Below are positions 15,993-24,330 of a stretch of DNA of 64,000 bases, piece after piece. The notes beneath the pieces are model-generated. The model did not search any database and was not told the DNA's origin. It saw only the letters and a program-made list of their open reading frames with translations. Numbering within the stretch: position 1 is the stretch's first letter; every line of letters begins with the position of its first letter. This DNA is from G038396625 sp038396625 (GTDB taxonomy: Bacteria > Bacillota > Clostridia > Peptostreptococcales > Thermotaleaceae), in contig CP121688.1 in the NCBI GenBank assembly GCA_038396625.1, positions 3,224,001 to 3,288,000 on the forward strand, written 5' to 3'. A program made the position numbers and the translations under genes.

Positions 15993-16856
15993 ATGCCAAA
16001 ATTTTCAGATTCTTCTATCGTAAAATTCATTAAAGGCTCAAAAATATTTCACAAAAAAATAAAACAATTTCCCAATTCACCCCCTACCGTAGGGCTTGCT
16101 TTAGGTGGAGGCGCTGTATGGGGAATTGCACATATAGGTGTTTTAAAAGCTTTTGAACGCCATCATATTCCAATACACTGTATCAGTGGTACTAGTATCG
16201 GCGCTTTAGTAGGGGGACTTTATGCTGCTGGTGTATCTGTTGAGCAGCTTATTGAACTCACCTCTCAAACCCACTGGAAGGATTTATCTCGTTTATCTTT
16301 TCCTTTAGGGGGGTTGCTCTCTAACGAACCCATGGAAAAATTTATCTATAACATTATTGGAGACAAAGATTTTTCTGACTTAATGATGCCTTTTGTGGCT
16401 GTTGCTACGGACTTAATATCAGGAAAAGAAATTGTTTTGAATACAGGAAAACTTGCTGCAGCCATTCAGGCTTCTACAGCAATTCCTGGTATATTTCATC
16501 CTATTGTATTAGAGGATCACACTTTAGTAGACGGTGGTGTTGTCAATAATGTACCTGTTACACTTTTGAAGGAAATGGGTGCCCGTATTACCATTGCAGT
16601 AAATTTATCCCCTGATTTCAACAACTGGATCCCCAAAAACAGCCTAGAAGTCATCTTAAAATCTTTTTTAATTATGCAAAATACTGTTGCCTTATCAGAA
16701 ACTGCTCAAGCCGATATTATCATTGATATTAATATGAAAGACTTTAATCCTATTGATTTTAAACAAGCCAAATCCTTACTAAACAAAGGCTATACTACAG
16801 GTCTATCTGCCATTGATGATATTCAAGCTTTATTGACCAAAAAACCTCAAAAATAG
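15993..16856 (+). CDS. Patatin-like phospholipase (RssA/YchK family)
   Basis: 287 aa. Oxyanion-hole motif GLALGGGAVWGIAHIGVLKA near residue 33, nucleophile elbow SGTSIGALVGG (GxSxG) near 65 and the catalytic Asp in VDGGVVNNVP near 190 define a patatin serine hydrolase. It would cleave acyl esters of phospholipids in the cytoplasm or at the membrane; RssA-type members are widely conserved and poorly characterised. ATG at 15993 preferred over TTG two codons upstream because AAAAGGAG lies 9 bases before it. Monocistronic, followed by a bidirectional terminator. Confidence 0.92.
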   Translation: MPKFSDSSIVKFIKGSKIFHKKIKQFPNSPPTVGLALGGGAVWGIAHIGVLKAFERHHIPIHCISGTSIGALVGGLYAAGVSVEQLIELTSQTHWKDLSRLSFPLGGLLSNEPMEKFIYNIIGDKDFSDLMMPFVAVATDLISGKEIVLNTGKLAAAIQASTAIPGIFHPIVLEDHTLVDGGVVNNVPVTLLKEMGARITIAVNLSPDFNNWIPKNSLEVILKSFLIMQNTVALSETAQADIIIDINMKDFNPIDFKQAKSLLNKGYTTGLSAIDDIQALLTKKPQK

Positions 16857-16946
16857 TACCCCATAATAGATGGATTACTTGATCCACTCTAAATCTTCCC
16901 CTTCCTTGAATAGAAAATAAGTACTATTCATCCTTTGGATAGACGA

Positions 16947-16988
16947 AATTAACATTCAGATGGCGTCAACGCCATCTGAATGTTAATT
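16947..16988. terminator. Bidirectional terminator
   Basis: 17-bp perfect stem (16949-16965 with 16970-16986; AT extension to 16947/16988) with a 4-base loop between convergent genes. Confidence 0.92.
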
Positions 16989-18578
16989 TATAGGAGTATA
17001 CTTTGCAATCAACATCTCCGCTGCCCTTATACCATCCACTGCAGCGGAAACAATCCCGCCTGCATAGCCTCCTCCTTCTCCAATGGGATACAATCCTTTT
17101 GTATTGACACTTTCCATGGTATTTTGATCCCTTTCAATTCTTATGGGTGCAGAACTTCTAGTTTCTACACCTGTCATAATGCCATCCTTTATAGCAAAGC
17201 CTCTTAATTTTCTGTCCATTGCCACAATTCCTTCTTTTAAGGATTCGATAACAAATTGGGGAAGACAATCTTTTAGATTTGTCATTTTTACCCCAGGTAG
17301 ATAAGAAGGATCTACCCTTTGTACTTCGTTGGGTATCTTCTCATCTAAAAAATTGCCCACCAATTGTGCAGGGGCTGTATAATCACTGCCTCCTGCTACA
17401 AAGGCTGCCTTTTCCCATTTTCTTTGAAAAGCTACCCCTGCTAGTGGATGCTCACTTTCAAAATCCTCTGTGTTGACTTGTACTAACAGAGCACTATTGG
17501 CATTTTCTTGATCTCGAGCATATTCACTCATGCCATTGGTCACTACTGTATTTTCTTCTGATGCAGCGGCAACCACCATTCCTCCTGGACACATACAAAA
17601 AGTATATACCGCTCTTCCTTTTTCTGTCTGATAGGTTAATCGATAATCTGCGGCACCTAGCCGTGGATGCTCTGCAAACTGTTTATATTGGGATTGATTA
17701 ATAAGTTTTTGTGGATGTTCAATTCTTACACCAATGGAAAAAGGTTTTTGTCGGATCTGAACACCTTTTTCGTACAATACTTCATAGGTGTCTCGGGCAC
17801 TATGTCCTATAGCTAAGATCACCTCACTTGCTTTGAGGTTTTCTTTATGATTTATTTCTATGCCTTTTATGTTTCCATTTTCAATGAAGAAATCTGTTAC
17901 TTTGCTTCCAAACCGTATTTCTCCCCCTAGTTTTTCAATCTCTTTGCGCATATTTTTTACTACCGTTTTTAAAATGTCTGTTCCTATATGTGGCTTGTAG
18001 GAGTACAATATTTCTTTAGGTGCCCCATGTTTTACAAATTCCTTTAAAACTTTTCTACACCTTCTATCCTTGATCCTGGTAGTAAGCTTGCCGTCAGAGA
18101 AGGTTCCTGCACCTCCTTCTCCAAATTGTACATTGGATTCGGGATTCAGCACTTTTTTGCGCCAAAATTTCTCTACATCTGCTGTCCTTGTATCCACATC
18201 TTCTCCGCGCTCCAGCAATATAGGTGCATATCCTCTTTGTGCCAAAATCAAACCTGCAAATACACCCCCAGGGCCTGTACCAATCACAATGGGTCGATGG
18301 CCCAATTTATTTTTTCCTTCCTTAACTTCCTCATATTCTAGAGATGGGCGCTTCATAATATGCTTATTCTTCTTTAAAATTTTTTCTTCATTTTTTAGAG
18401 CTACATCCACCGTATATACAAGAAAAATTTTATGCTTATCTCTAGCATCTATGGATTCTTTAAAAATTTCATAATCTATGATTTCTTCTGGTTGTATGCG
18501 CAATTTTTTTGCTATTTTTTCTTTCAGCATATCTAATGCTTCGTCTATGGATAGTTTTATTTCATTTACACGAATCAT
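16983..18578 (-). CDS. FAD-dependent oxidoreductase (COG2509 type)
   Basis: 531 aa. An N-terminal ~85-residue alpha/beta domain (VNEIKLSIDEALDMLKEKI) precedes the Rossmann FAD motif VIGTGPGGVFAGLILAQRGY and the GG-doublet region VQFGEGGAGTFSDGKLTTRI. Later ILAIGHSARDTYEVLYEKGV (second nucleotide-binding segment) and C-terminal YPIGEGGGYAGGIVSAAVDG complete the FAD site. This is the common 'FAD-dependent protein' related to HI0933 flavoproteins; biochemical role unknown. ATG at 18578 with AAAGGAAAG upstream; the longer frame to 18653 has no ribosome site. Monocistronic. Confidence 0.9.
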   Translation of the reverse strand: MIRVNEIKLSIDEALDMLKEKIAKKLRIQPEEIIDYEIFKESIDARDKHKIFLVYTVDVALKNEEKILKKNKHIMKRPSLEYEEVKEGKNKLGHRPIVIGTGPGGVFAGLILAQRGYAPILLERGEDVDTRTADVEKFWRKKVLNPESNVQFGEGGAGTFSDGKLTTRIKDRRCRKVLKEFVKHGAPKEILYSYKPHIGTDILKTVVKNMRKEIEKLGGEIRFGSKVTDFFIENGNIKGIEINHKENLKASEVILAIGHSARDTYEVLYEKGVQIRQKPFSIGVRIEHPQKLINQSQYKQFAEHPRLGAADYRLTYQTEKGRAVYTFCMCPGGMVVAAASEENTVVTNGMSEYARDQENANSALLVQVNTEDFESEHPLAGVAFQRKWEKAAFVAGGSDYTAPAQLVGNFLDEKIPNEVQRVDPSYLPGVKMTNLKDCLPQFVIESLKEGIVAMDRKLRGFAIKDGIMTGVETRSSAPIRIERDQNTMESVNTKGLYPIGEGGGYAGGIVSAAVDGIRAAEMLIAKYTPIN

Positions 18579-18656
18579 TTTATTTCTTCCTTTCCTTTGA
18601 ATTACAGTACACATATTATACCACATTCCATCAATATAAAACCTATGAAGCAAAGA

Positions 18657-18687
18657 AAAGTGGCAAGGTTCTTCACCTCACCACTTT
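18657..18687 (-). terminator. Terminator of the NSS transporter gene
   Basis: 7-bp outer stem (AAAGTGG at 18657-18663 with CCACTTT at 18681-18687) plus an inner 4-bp stem, T-rich at the - strand exit, directly after the transporter stop. Confidence 0.65.
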
Positions 18688-18690
18688 CTA

Positions 18691-20043
18691 TTACATAACA
18701 GAACGTATAAATACAATCAAAATTGCTACAGGTGCAACGTACTTAATTAAGAAACTCCATACAGGTGCCATGACAAATTGAATTTTACCATCATTCGTGG
18801 CTTCTTTTAAGGCTTTATCTAGACCCCATAGCCATCCGATTACGATGCTAGACATCAAACCACCAATAGGAAGGAATATATTGCTTGCAATAAAATCATA
18901 GGTATCAAAGAATCCTTTCCCTTTGATTAAGGTAATATCTGCCCATGGTCCATTAGATAAGGATGCAGGAATTCCTACTAAGAAAATTACCAATGCAAGA
19001 ATACCTGTTGCTGTTTTACGATTCCATTTCCATTCGTCTACCACATAAGACACACATACTTCCAAAAGAGAAATGGAAGATGTTAATGCTGCTACCAGTA
19101 CCAGTAAAAAGAAAATTAATGCAAAGAAAGTTCCTAATGGCATCTTTGAAAAAACTGCTGGTAATGTAACAAACATCAATCCAGGTCCTTGTGTTGGTTC
19201 AAAACCAAGGGCAAATACAGCCGGTAATATAGCGAGTCCTGCTAATAATGCTACTGCAGTATCTACCAATGGAATAAACACAGCACTTTGTGGTATATTT
19301 TCAGACTTACCCAAGTAGCTTCCATAAGTAATAATGATACCCATACCAAGACTTAATGAGAAGAATACCTGCCCAAGGGCATTCAAAATCACTTCAATAG
19401 TAATTTTAGAAAAATCAGGATATAGCAAGAATTTTACTCCTGCCCCTGCTCCTGGCAACGTTAAAGAGCGTATCGCCAGTGCAATAATCATAATAAACAA
19501 AGCAGGCATCATAATCTTACTTGCCTTTTCAATACCACCACTAATTCCACCATATACAATGGTTAATGTTATGATCATAAAGATTCCATGATATACAATA
19601 GGCTCCACTGTTCCTGATACCAATTGTCCAAATATGCTTCCTAATGCTTCGGTATCTGATGTAGCCAATCCTCCAGTTACAGTTTTTACAACATAACTGA
19701 TTACCCATCCACCTACTACACTATAAAATGATAAAATCAAGAAAGCCGCCAATACACCTAAGGCTCCTACCCAAGTTAATTTTTTATCAATCTTTCGATA
19801 GGCACCAATGGCATTTAATTGGGTATAGCGTCCAATGATTAATTCTCCTGTCATCAACGTAAAACCTACTAAGATTAACATAACAAAATAAACCAATACA
19901 AATGCACCACCGCCATTTTGTCCTGCCATATAGGGGAATTTCCACAGGTTACCCAGCCCTACTGCTGATCCAGCTGCTGCCAATAAAAACCCAAGCTTAG
20001 ACCCCCACTGTTCTCGTTGATTGTTTTGATTATTTACATCCAC
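18691..20043 (-). CDS. Sodium-dependent transporter, NSS/SNF family
   Basis: 450 aa with 11-12 hydrophobic helices. TM1 signature WGSKLGFLLAAAGSAVGLGN and NLWKFPYMAGQNGGGAF are diagnostic for the neurotransmitter:sodium symporter family (MhsT/TnaT/LeuT relatives), including the unwound TM1 substrate/Na+ site. Bacterial members import amino acids such as Trp, Tyr, Leu or Met. The substrate is not readable here. Gene stands alone, with a terminator just after it. Confidence 0.93.
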   Translation of the reverse strand: MDVNNQNNQREQWGSKLGFLLAAAGSAVGLGNLWKFPYMAGQNGGGAFVLVYFVMLILVGFTLMTGELIIGRYTQLNAIGAYRKIDKKLTWVGALGVLAAFLILSFYSVVGGWVISYVVKTVTGGLATSDTEALGSIFGQLVSGTVEPIVYHGIFMIITLTIVYGGISGGIEKASKIMMPALFIMIIALAIRSLTLPGAGAGVKFLLYPDFSKITIEVILNALGQVFFSLSLGMGIIITYGSYLGKSENIPQSAVFIPLVDTAVALLAGLAILPAVFALGFEPTQGPGLMFVTLPAVFSKMPLGTFFALIFFLLVLVAALTSSISLLEVCVSYVVDEWKWNRKTATGILALVIFLVGIPASLSNGPWADITLIKGKGFFDTYDFIASNIFLPIGGLMSSIVIGWLWGLDKALKEATNDGKIQFVMAPVWSFLIKYVAPVAILIVFIRSVM

Positions 20044-20296
20044 ATTTTCTACCTCCCTTGTTTTGTCTAAATTTTGTAATTATTGTGGCATATCTTGATA
20101 TTTTACTATAGATTCTGACAAATGTCTAGTCTGTTTTTAAGAAAATTGTTTTTACATGCAGTTTATCCATTTTTGATCTTCTATAGCATGCATAGAAAAC
20201 TTCTATGCTAGAAAAACTATATATTGAATGACAAAATTTTTCTCCACCTTTTAGAAAATATTAACGTAAATTATCTCGATAAAGGAGTTGTTTCCC

Positions 20297-20470
20297 TTGG
20301 ATTTCAAAAGAGCACAAGAGATTTTATCATCGACACAAAGTATTACTGTTTTTCACAATGGATCATCTATCTGGATTGAAAGCCTTGATCCCAATAATCA
20401 GACAGCTTTAGTAAGAACAACAACTGGACAAATGAATGTTCCAATCCATGAATTAAATGAAGTCCATTAA
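20297..20470 (+). CDS. sspH: Small acid-soluble spore protein, H type
   Basis: 57 aa. LDFKRAQEILSSTQSITVFH, SIWIESLDPNNQTALVR and NVPIHELNEVH match the SspH family (FKRAxEI..., a beta-rich ~60-residue DNA-coat protein of the spore core). TTG start at 20297 with AAAGGAG 9 bases upstream; a TTG three codons earlier touches the ribosome site. Expected forespore (sigma-G) expression. Direct evidence that the organism forms endospores. Followed by a terminator. Confidence 0.9.
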   Translation: MDFKRAQEILSSTQSITVFHNGSSIWIESLDPNNQTALVRTTTGQMNVPIHELNEVH

Positions 20471-20474
20471 GAAT

Positions 20475-20511
20475 AAAACCCTAATCATTTCTTATCTATG
20501 ATTGGGGTTTT
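20475..20511 (+). terminator. Terminator of sspH
   Basis: Stem 20475-20488 with 20498-20511 (one G-T pair), loop of 9 bases, ending in TTTT. Confidence 0.85.
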
Positions 20512-20533
20512 GTCATTGGGATTAAGCCTTTAT

Positions 20534-21625
20534 CTATATATTATTTTTACCTTTTTTATTTTTGATTTCAGCCACAATCCATAGAATCATAGGGAAGATC
20601 AAGTGAAAAGGTAGATGGTAATAGGGCCATATCTCTCTATTAAACTCAAAGTAATACATAACACTATCATATTGAAAAAAAGCTAAATTGATTGTTAATA
20701 AAGAAATAGGAATAACAATCCATCGATAGTTTTTGCATCCACATAGTTTGGTAATTCCTTTACAAGTGCAGAGTAGTAATAGACTAATTTTAATCACTCC
20801 CCCTAACACAAAAACAATGGTTAAAACAATTTCCATTCTATCAATGATATCCGTAACATGTATTCTTGAAACTGCCGCATAGGAAGGATAATATACCGTT
20901 TCAGCAATTTCTGCCCCTAGTACTAAAATATTGGTCAAAGAAAGTATGAACAAATAACCTGCTCCCATGAGTACGCCTATTGTATACACCTTGTAAGAGG
21001 ATTCCTTTATTTGAAAATTCGTCAAAACCATCGTAAATACCACGATCTGTGCAAATGGAAATGTAAATACACTAAATGCACCCTCTAGAACTGGTTGAAA
21101 ACCTCGTTGTAGCATAGGTCGTATATGATTGATATCCATATTTGGAATTAACAATAGTATTATCAGCAATAAGGTAAGCACAGGTACAATAAAAAAAATT
21201 TCACTAAATCTGCCTAATACCTCAATCCCTTCTTTAATTGCCCAAATACACAATATAGTAAACATGATGATAGGTACGATTTGAGGCGTATCAGATAAAC
21301 TAACGACCTTAAAAAATTGACCATAATTTACTAATATATCACTAGCAATAAAATAGACAGACCAAGTATAATACACAATCATGATTTTGCCTAACAATTT
21401 TCCAAAACAGATTTCCAATATATCAAATAAATCCTGATTGGGAAATATATGATGAAGTCGTGCATAAATAAGTACCATAGGAAATACCATCACAATGCCC
21501 AACATAAAAGCTAGCCATAGATCTTTTTTAGCCTCCAAGCCTTGTGCAAATATGGATGAAGACCCTATAAAAAAGAAAAATATAAGTAGTATTCCTTGTT
21601 TATCTGAAATAATTTCTTTCTGCAT
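20534..21625 (-). CDS. GerAB/ArcD-type spore germination permease
   Basis: 363 aa, ten hydrophobic helices. FFFIGSSSIFAQGLEAKKDLW at the N-terminus and the later FSEIFFIVPVLTLLLIILL and YPSYAAVSRIHVTDIIDRME segments are the spore-germination GerAB pattern (APC-superfamily permease). In germinant receptors it is the B subunit that binds the germinant. Start at the second ATG (21625), since GAGGAG abuts the first. Neither GerA nor GerC subunits are adjacent, so this is a solitary B subunit. Convergent with sspH. Confidence 0.88.
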   Translation of the reverse strand: MQKEIISDKQGILLIFFFFIGSSSIFAQGLEAKKDLWLAFMLGIVMVFPMVLIYARLHHIFPNQDLFDILEICFGKLLGKIMIVYYTWSVYFIASDILVNYGQFFKVVSLSDTPQIVPIIMFTILCIWAIKEGIEVLGRFSEIFFIVPVLTLLLIILLLIPNMDINHIRPMLQRGFQPVLEGAFSVFTFPFAQIVVFTMVLTNFQIKESSYKVYTIGVLMGAGYLFILSLTNILVLGAEIAETVYYPSYAAVSRIHVTDIIDRMEIVLTIVFVLGGVIKISLLLLCTCKGITKLCGCKNYRWIVIPISLLTINLAFFQYDSVMYYFEFNREIWPYYHLPFHLIFPMILWIVAEIKNKKGKNNI

Positions 21626-21631
21626 TCTCAT

Positions 21632-21962
21632 CTCCTCAATCTTTTATTTCAACATATTTAATTTCGTAACAAGAAATCTTTACAAAAATGAAATTCATAC
21701 CATATAGTGTATTTAATGGTATCCCTTACAATCTTCATCCTAAAGATTCCCTCACTAAAACCACAAAAAATCATTTAGTTTATATTGTTTACAAAAATGT
21801 CAGAATATAATCTACCAATCTGTTTGTATTTGCTAAATTGGTAACATGATCAAGAGTTAATACCTTAAGAAGGATTTTAAACCCTTAAGTAGAAGATACA
21901 ATAAATAAAATATTATCTTAACAGTATCGCATTGCATCAGATGCACTTACGGGAGGAAAATA
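21632..21962. other. Intergenic region, divergent promoters
   Basis: AT-rich, no gene seen. Contains upstream regions of the germination permease (-) and the GNAT gene (+). A TATAAT box lies in the segment around 21805-21815 on the + strand; CTTAAG repeats at 21867-21890 could form a weak stem. Confidence 0.4.
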
Positions 21963-22469
21963 ATGAAAAGCATAGAAATTATCTCATTTGAAGATAGGTA
22001 CCATGAAGATTTTAAAACGCTTTCTTATGAATGGTTGAAAAAATATGGATTGTTGGAACCAGAAGACGAAAGAATCTTAAATAATCCTAAAGAAGTGATT
22101 TTAAATCAAGGTGGTCATATCTTTTTCGCCAAATATGGTGAAGAAGTGGTAGGTACTGTATCTCTAATAAAAGTTGATGAAAATACTTTCGAAATTGCAA
22201 AGTTTGCAGTGACTGAAACCTATCAAGGATTAAGCATAGGAAAAAAATTATTAGAAAAATGTCTGCAGATTGCTGGAGATGAAAAAATTCAAAAAATCAT
22301 TCTCTACAGCAACCACGCATTAACATCTGCACTTGCTTTATATAAAAAATTTAACTTTAAAGAAATTCCTCTAGATAGCCGTAAATATATGGAATCAGAT
22401 TTAAAGATGGAATTAAACTTAGCATTAATTGAATACGATGATCCTCATGAAGCAATAAGTAAAATGTAG
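21963..22469 (+). CDS. GNAT-family N-acetyltransferase
   Basis: 168 aa. GNAT core: VVGTVSLIKVDENTFEIAKF (beta4), then FAVTETYQGLSIGKKLLEKC, the acetyl-CoA pyrophosphate loop (Q/RxxGxG/A type, here YQGLSIGKKL) and IILYSNHALTSALALYKKF (beta5-alpha4). Full length for the family. ATG with GGGAGG upstream. Acyl acceptor unknown; stands alone on the + strand. Confidence 0.88.
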   Translation: MKSIEIISFEDRYHEDFKTLSYEWLKKYGLLEPEDERILNNPKEVILNQGGHIFFAKYGEEVVGTVSLIKVDENTFEIAKFAVTETYQGLSIGKKLLEKCLQIAGDEKIQKIILYSNHALTSALALYKKFNFKEIPLDSRKYMESDLKMELNLALIEYDDPHEAISKM

Positions 22470-22495
22470 CTGTAAAGATGAAGCTTTTTCATCGT

Positions 22496-23170
22496 TTATT
22501 TTCTTGCAATAAGATTCATCCCATTTTCTATATGTTCTCTCATATATTTTTCTGCTAGTACAGCATTTTTCTTCTTTATAGCCTCTAAAACCTTCTCATG
22601 ATATAGCATTACTTTTTCTTCGCTCTGAGGGATATCCTTCGTTTGTAGATATCCTTCTTTTATTGAGCCGTTAATCATTGGTACAATTCTTTGTATAATT
22701 GGATTTTGACTACTTTTCGCAACAATGTCATGAAAGTCCATATCCATCTCTATATGATTCCTACCTTCTAAAATGTCTTCTTTCATTTTATAAAATGATT
22801 TTTCTAAATCCTCTACATTTTTTTTTGTGGCTCTTTGGGCAGCTAAGGCAGCAATCTCTGGTTCAATAATCAATCGGGTTTCAAATAAATATAATAGTAA
22901 ATCTTTTTTATTCATAAATGTTACACCCAAAGGATCTGTTACAACGCCAGGTTTTTCACACACATAAGTTCCTTTTCCTCTTTGTATCTCTAATATGTTC
23001 TTAGAAACCAAAATCTTAATTGCTTCTCGAATTGTAGATCTGCTTACATTTAAAATCCGTGCCAGCTGTATCTCATTGGGCAGTTTATTTCCAGGCTTTA
23101 ATTCATGCTCTATAATCAAATGCTTAATGTTTTCCGCTACTTTTTCAGAAAGCAATACTTTATCAAACAT
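22496..23170 (-). CDS. GntR-family (FadR subfamily) transcriptional regulator
   Basis: 224 aa. N-terminal wHTH: KVAENIKHLIIEHELKPGNK, LPNEIQLARILNVSRSTIRE then IKILVSKNILEIQRGKGTYV; C-terminal all-helical FCD domain with metal-type acids/His (LIIEPEIAALAAQRA, MDMDFHDIVAKSS). Start set at the ATG 23170, with AAAGGAG 11 bases upstream; the longer frame to 23245 has no ribosome site. Located ~110 bases downstream of the activase/double-cubane reductase genes, in the same direction, so it may be their regulator. Confidence 0.92.
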   Translation of the reverse strand: MFDKVLLSEKVAENIKHLIIEHELKPGNKLPNEIQLARILNVSRSTIREAIKILVSKNILEIQRGKGTYVCEKPGVVTDPLGVTFMNKKDLLLYLFETRLIIEPEIAALAAQRATKKNVEDLEKSFYKMKEDILEGRNHIEMDMDFHDIVAKSSQNPIIQRIVPMINGSIKEGYLQTKDIPQSEEKVMLYHEKVLEAIKKKNAVLAEKYMREHIENGMNLIARK

Positions 23171-23281
23171 ATAAGCAATACACTCCTTTAACTCTTTTAT
23201 TGGTAGTATATCACATATATTGGAAGAAAATAAAGAAGGAAGCATGATACCATACTTCCATTCTCCTGACGATTATCTTTT

Positions 23282-24052
23282 TTATTTATTTAATTGCTGA
23301 AATCCTAATACTGCAGCACCTAATGCTCCTACAATTTGGGTATCCGCTGCAATATATATCGGTTGTTTGATCTTTTCTTCTATGTACTCTTTTAAAATCC
23401 TACTTTTGGCTACGCCCCCTGTAAAAGCCACATCCCCTTGAAGATTGATTTTATTTATCAAAGATACAGCACGATTGGCAATGGATTGAATGATGCCTGC
23501 AGCAATAGATTCTTTTGAAGCACCGTTGGCTAATAAGCTGATCACCTCGGATTCAGCAAATACTGTACACATACTAGTTATAGATTGTGGTGATGTCCCT
23601 TCAGCTATTCGATCTAAATTTTCTATCTCCTCCCCTAACAAATTGGTCATGACCTGTAAAAATCTTCCTGTTCCAGCAGCACATTTGTCATTCATCAAAA
23701 AATCCAATACATTCCCATTGACATCTAAGCGAATTACTTTGCTGTCTTGTCCACCAATATCAAGGATGGTTCGTATATTGTTGTTTAGGAAATGCGCACC
23801 CTTCGCATGGCAAGTAATTTCCGTGACAGCTTTATCAGCAAAACCCATAGAGATACGGCCATATCCTGTTCCTATAATTTTTTTGATTTCATTTCTTTGT
23901 ACGCCTGTATTTTTCAGCAACCTTATGAATACTTCTTCTCCAGCTTTTTTGGGACTCCACCCTGTAGGAATCGTTACCTGATCAAATATCTTACCATTAA
24001 AAAGTACTCCCTTTGTGGCTACTGAACCTGTATCAATACCTACTGAAAACAA
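23282..24052 (-). CDS. Activase ATPase for double-cubane-cluster reductase (HgdC/YjiL type)
   Basis: 256 aa. ASKHA fold: VGIDTGSVATKGVLFNGKIF, GTGYGRISMGFA, ILDIGGQDSKVIRLD, Fe-S Cys in MNDKCAAGTGRFLQV and SMCTVFAESEVIS, adenosine motif FTGGVAKSR. Dimeric [4Fe-4S] ATPase that drives electrons into the partner encoded just upstream. TTG start at 24052 chosen because AGGAGG lies 7 bases upstream. Third in a compact set (spacings 9 and 11 bases) with the HgdB-like protein and DUF3343. Confidence 0.9.
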   Translation of the reverse strand: MFSVGIDTGSVATKGVLFNGKIFDQVTIPTGWSPKKAGEEVFIRLLKNTGVQRNEIKKIIGTGYGRISMGFADKAVTEITCHAKGAHFLNNNIRTILDIGGQDSKVIRLDVNGNVLDFLMNDKCAAGTGRFLQVMTNLLGEEIENLDRIAEGTSPQSITSMCTVFAESEVISLLANGASKESIAAGIIQSIANRAVSLINKINLQGDVAFTGGVAKSRILKEYIEEKIKQPIYIAADTQIVGALGAAVLGFQQLNK

Positions 24053-24063
24053 ATTGACTCCTC

Positions 24064-24321
24064 CTATCCAAACCAGTTTCTAGTTTTTTTCTCAATCGTA
24101 TGAATACCTTCTATTTTGATATCTGGATGCGCTGTAATTAAGGTGCTTACTTTTTTTGTATCTTCAGGATGAAGCATGATAGAAATGCCACAGCATTTAC
24201 TTAATTGTCTAGGCGTAGGCACAATAGTATATTTTATATTATGCTTTTTTAGAATCTTTTCCATAGCTAATCCATCGTTGTGAGAAGGAAATAATACATA
24301 GCTTTGCAATTGTTTCTCCAT
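24064..24321 (-). CDS. DUF3343 protein
   Basis: 85 aa. LFPSHNDGLAMEKILKKHNI then TPRQLSKCCGISIMLHPEDT with the conserved CCG pair are typical of DUF3343, a small cysteine-containing domain often found beside double-cubane reductases, Sec or Fe-S genes. Predicted ferredoxin-like fold; the two Cys may bind a ligand. Lies between the HgdB-like protein and its activase, with 9- and 11-base spacings, so it is co-translated with them. Function unknown. Confidence 0.85.
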   Translation of the reverse strand: MEKQLQSYVLFPSHNDGLAMEKILKKHNIKYTIVPTPRQLSKCCGISIMLHPEDTKKVSTLITAHPDIKIEGIHTIEKKTRNWFG

Positions 24322-24330
24322 ATAATCACC

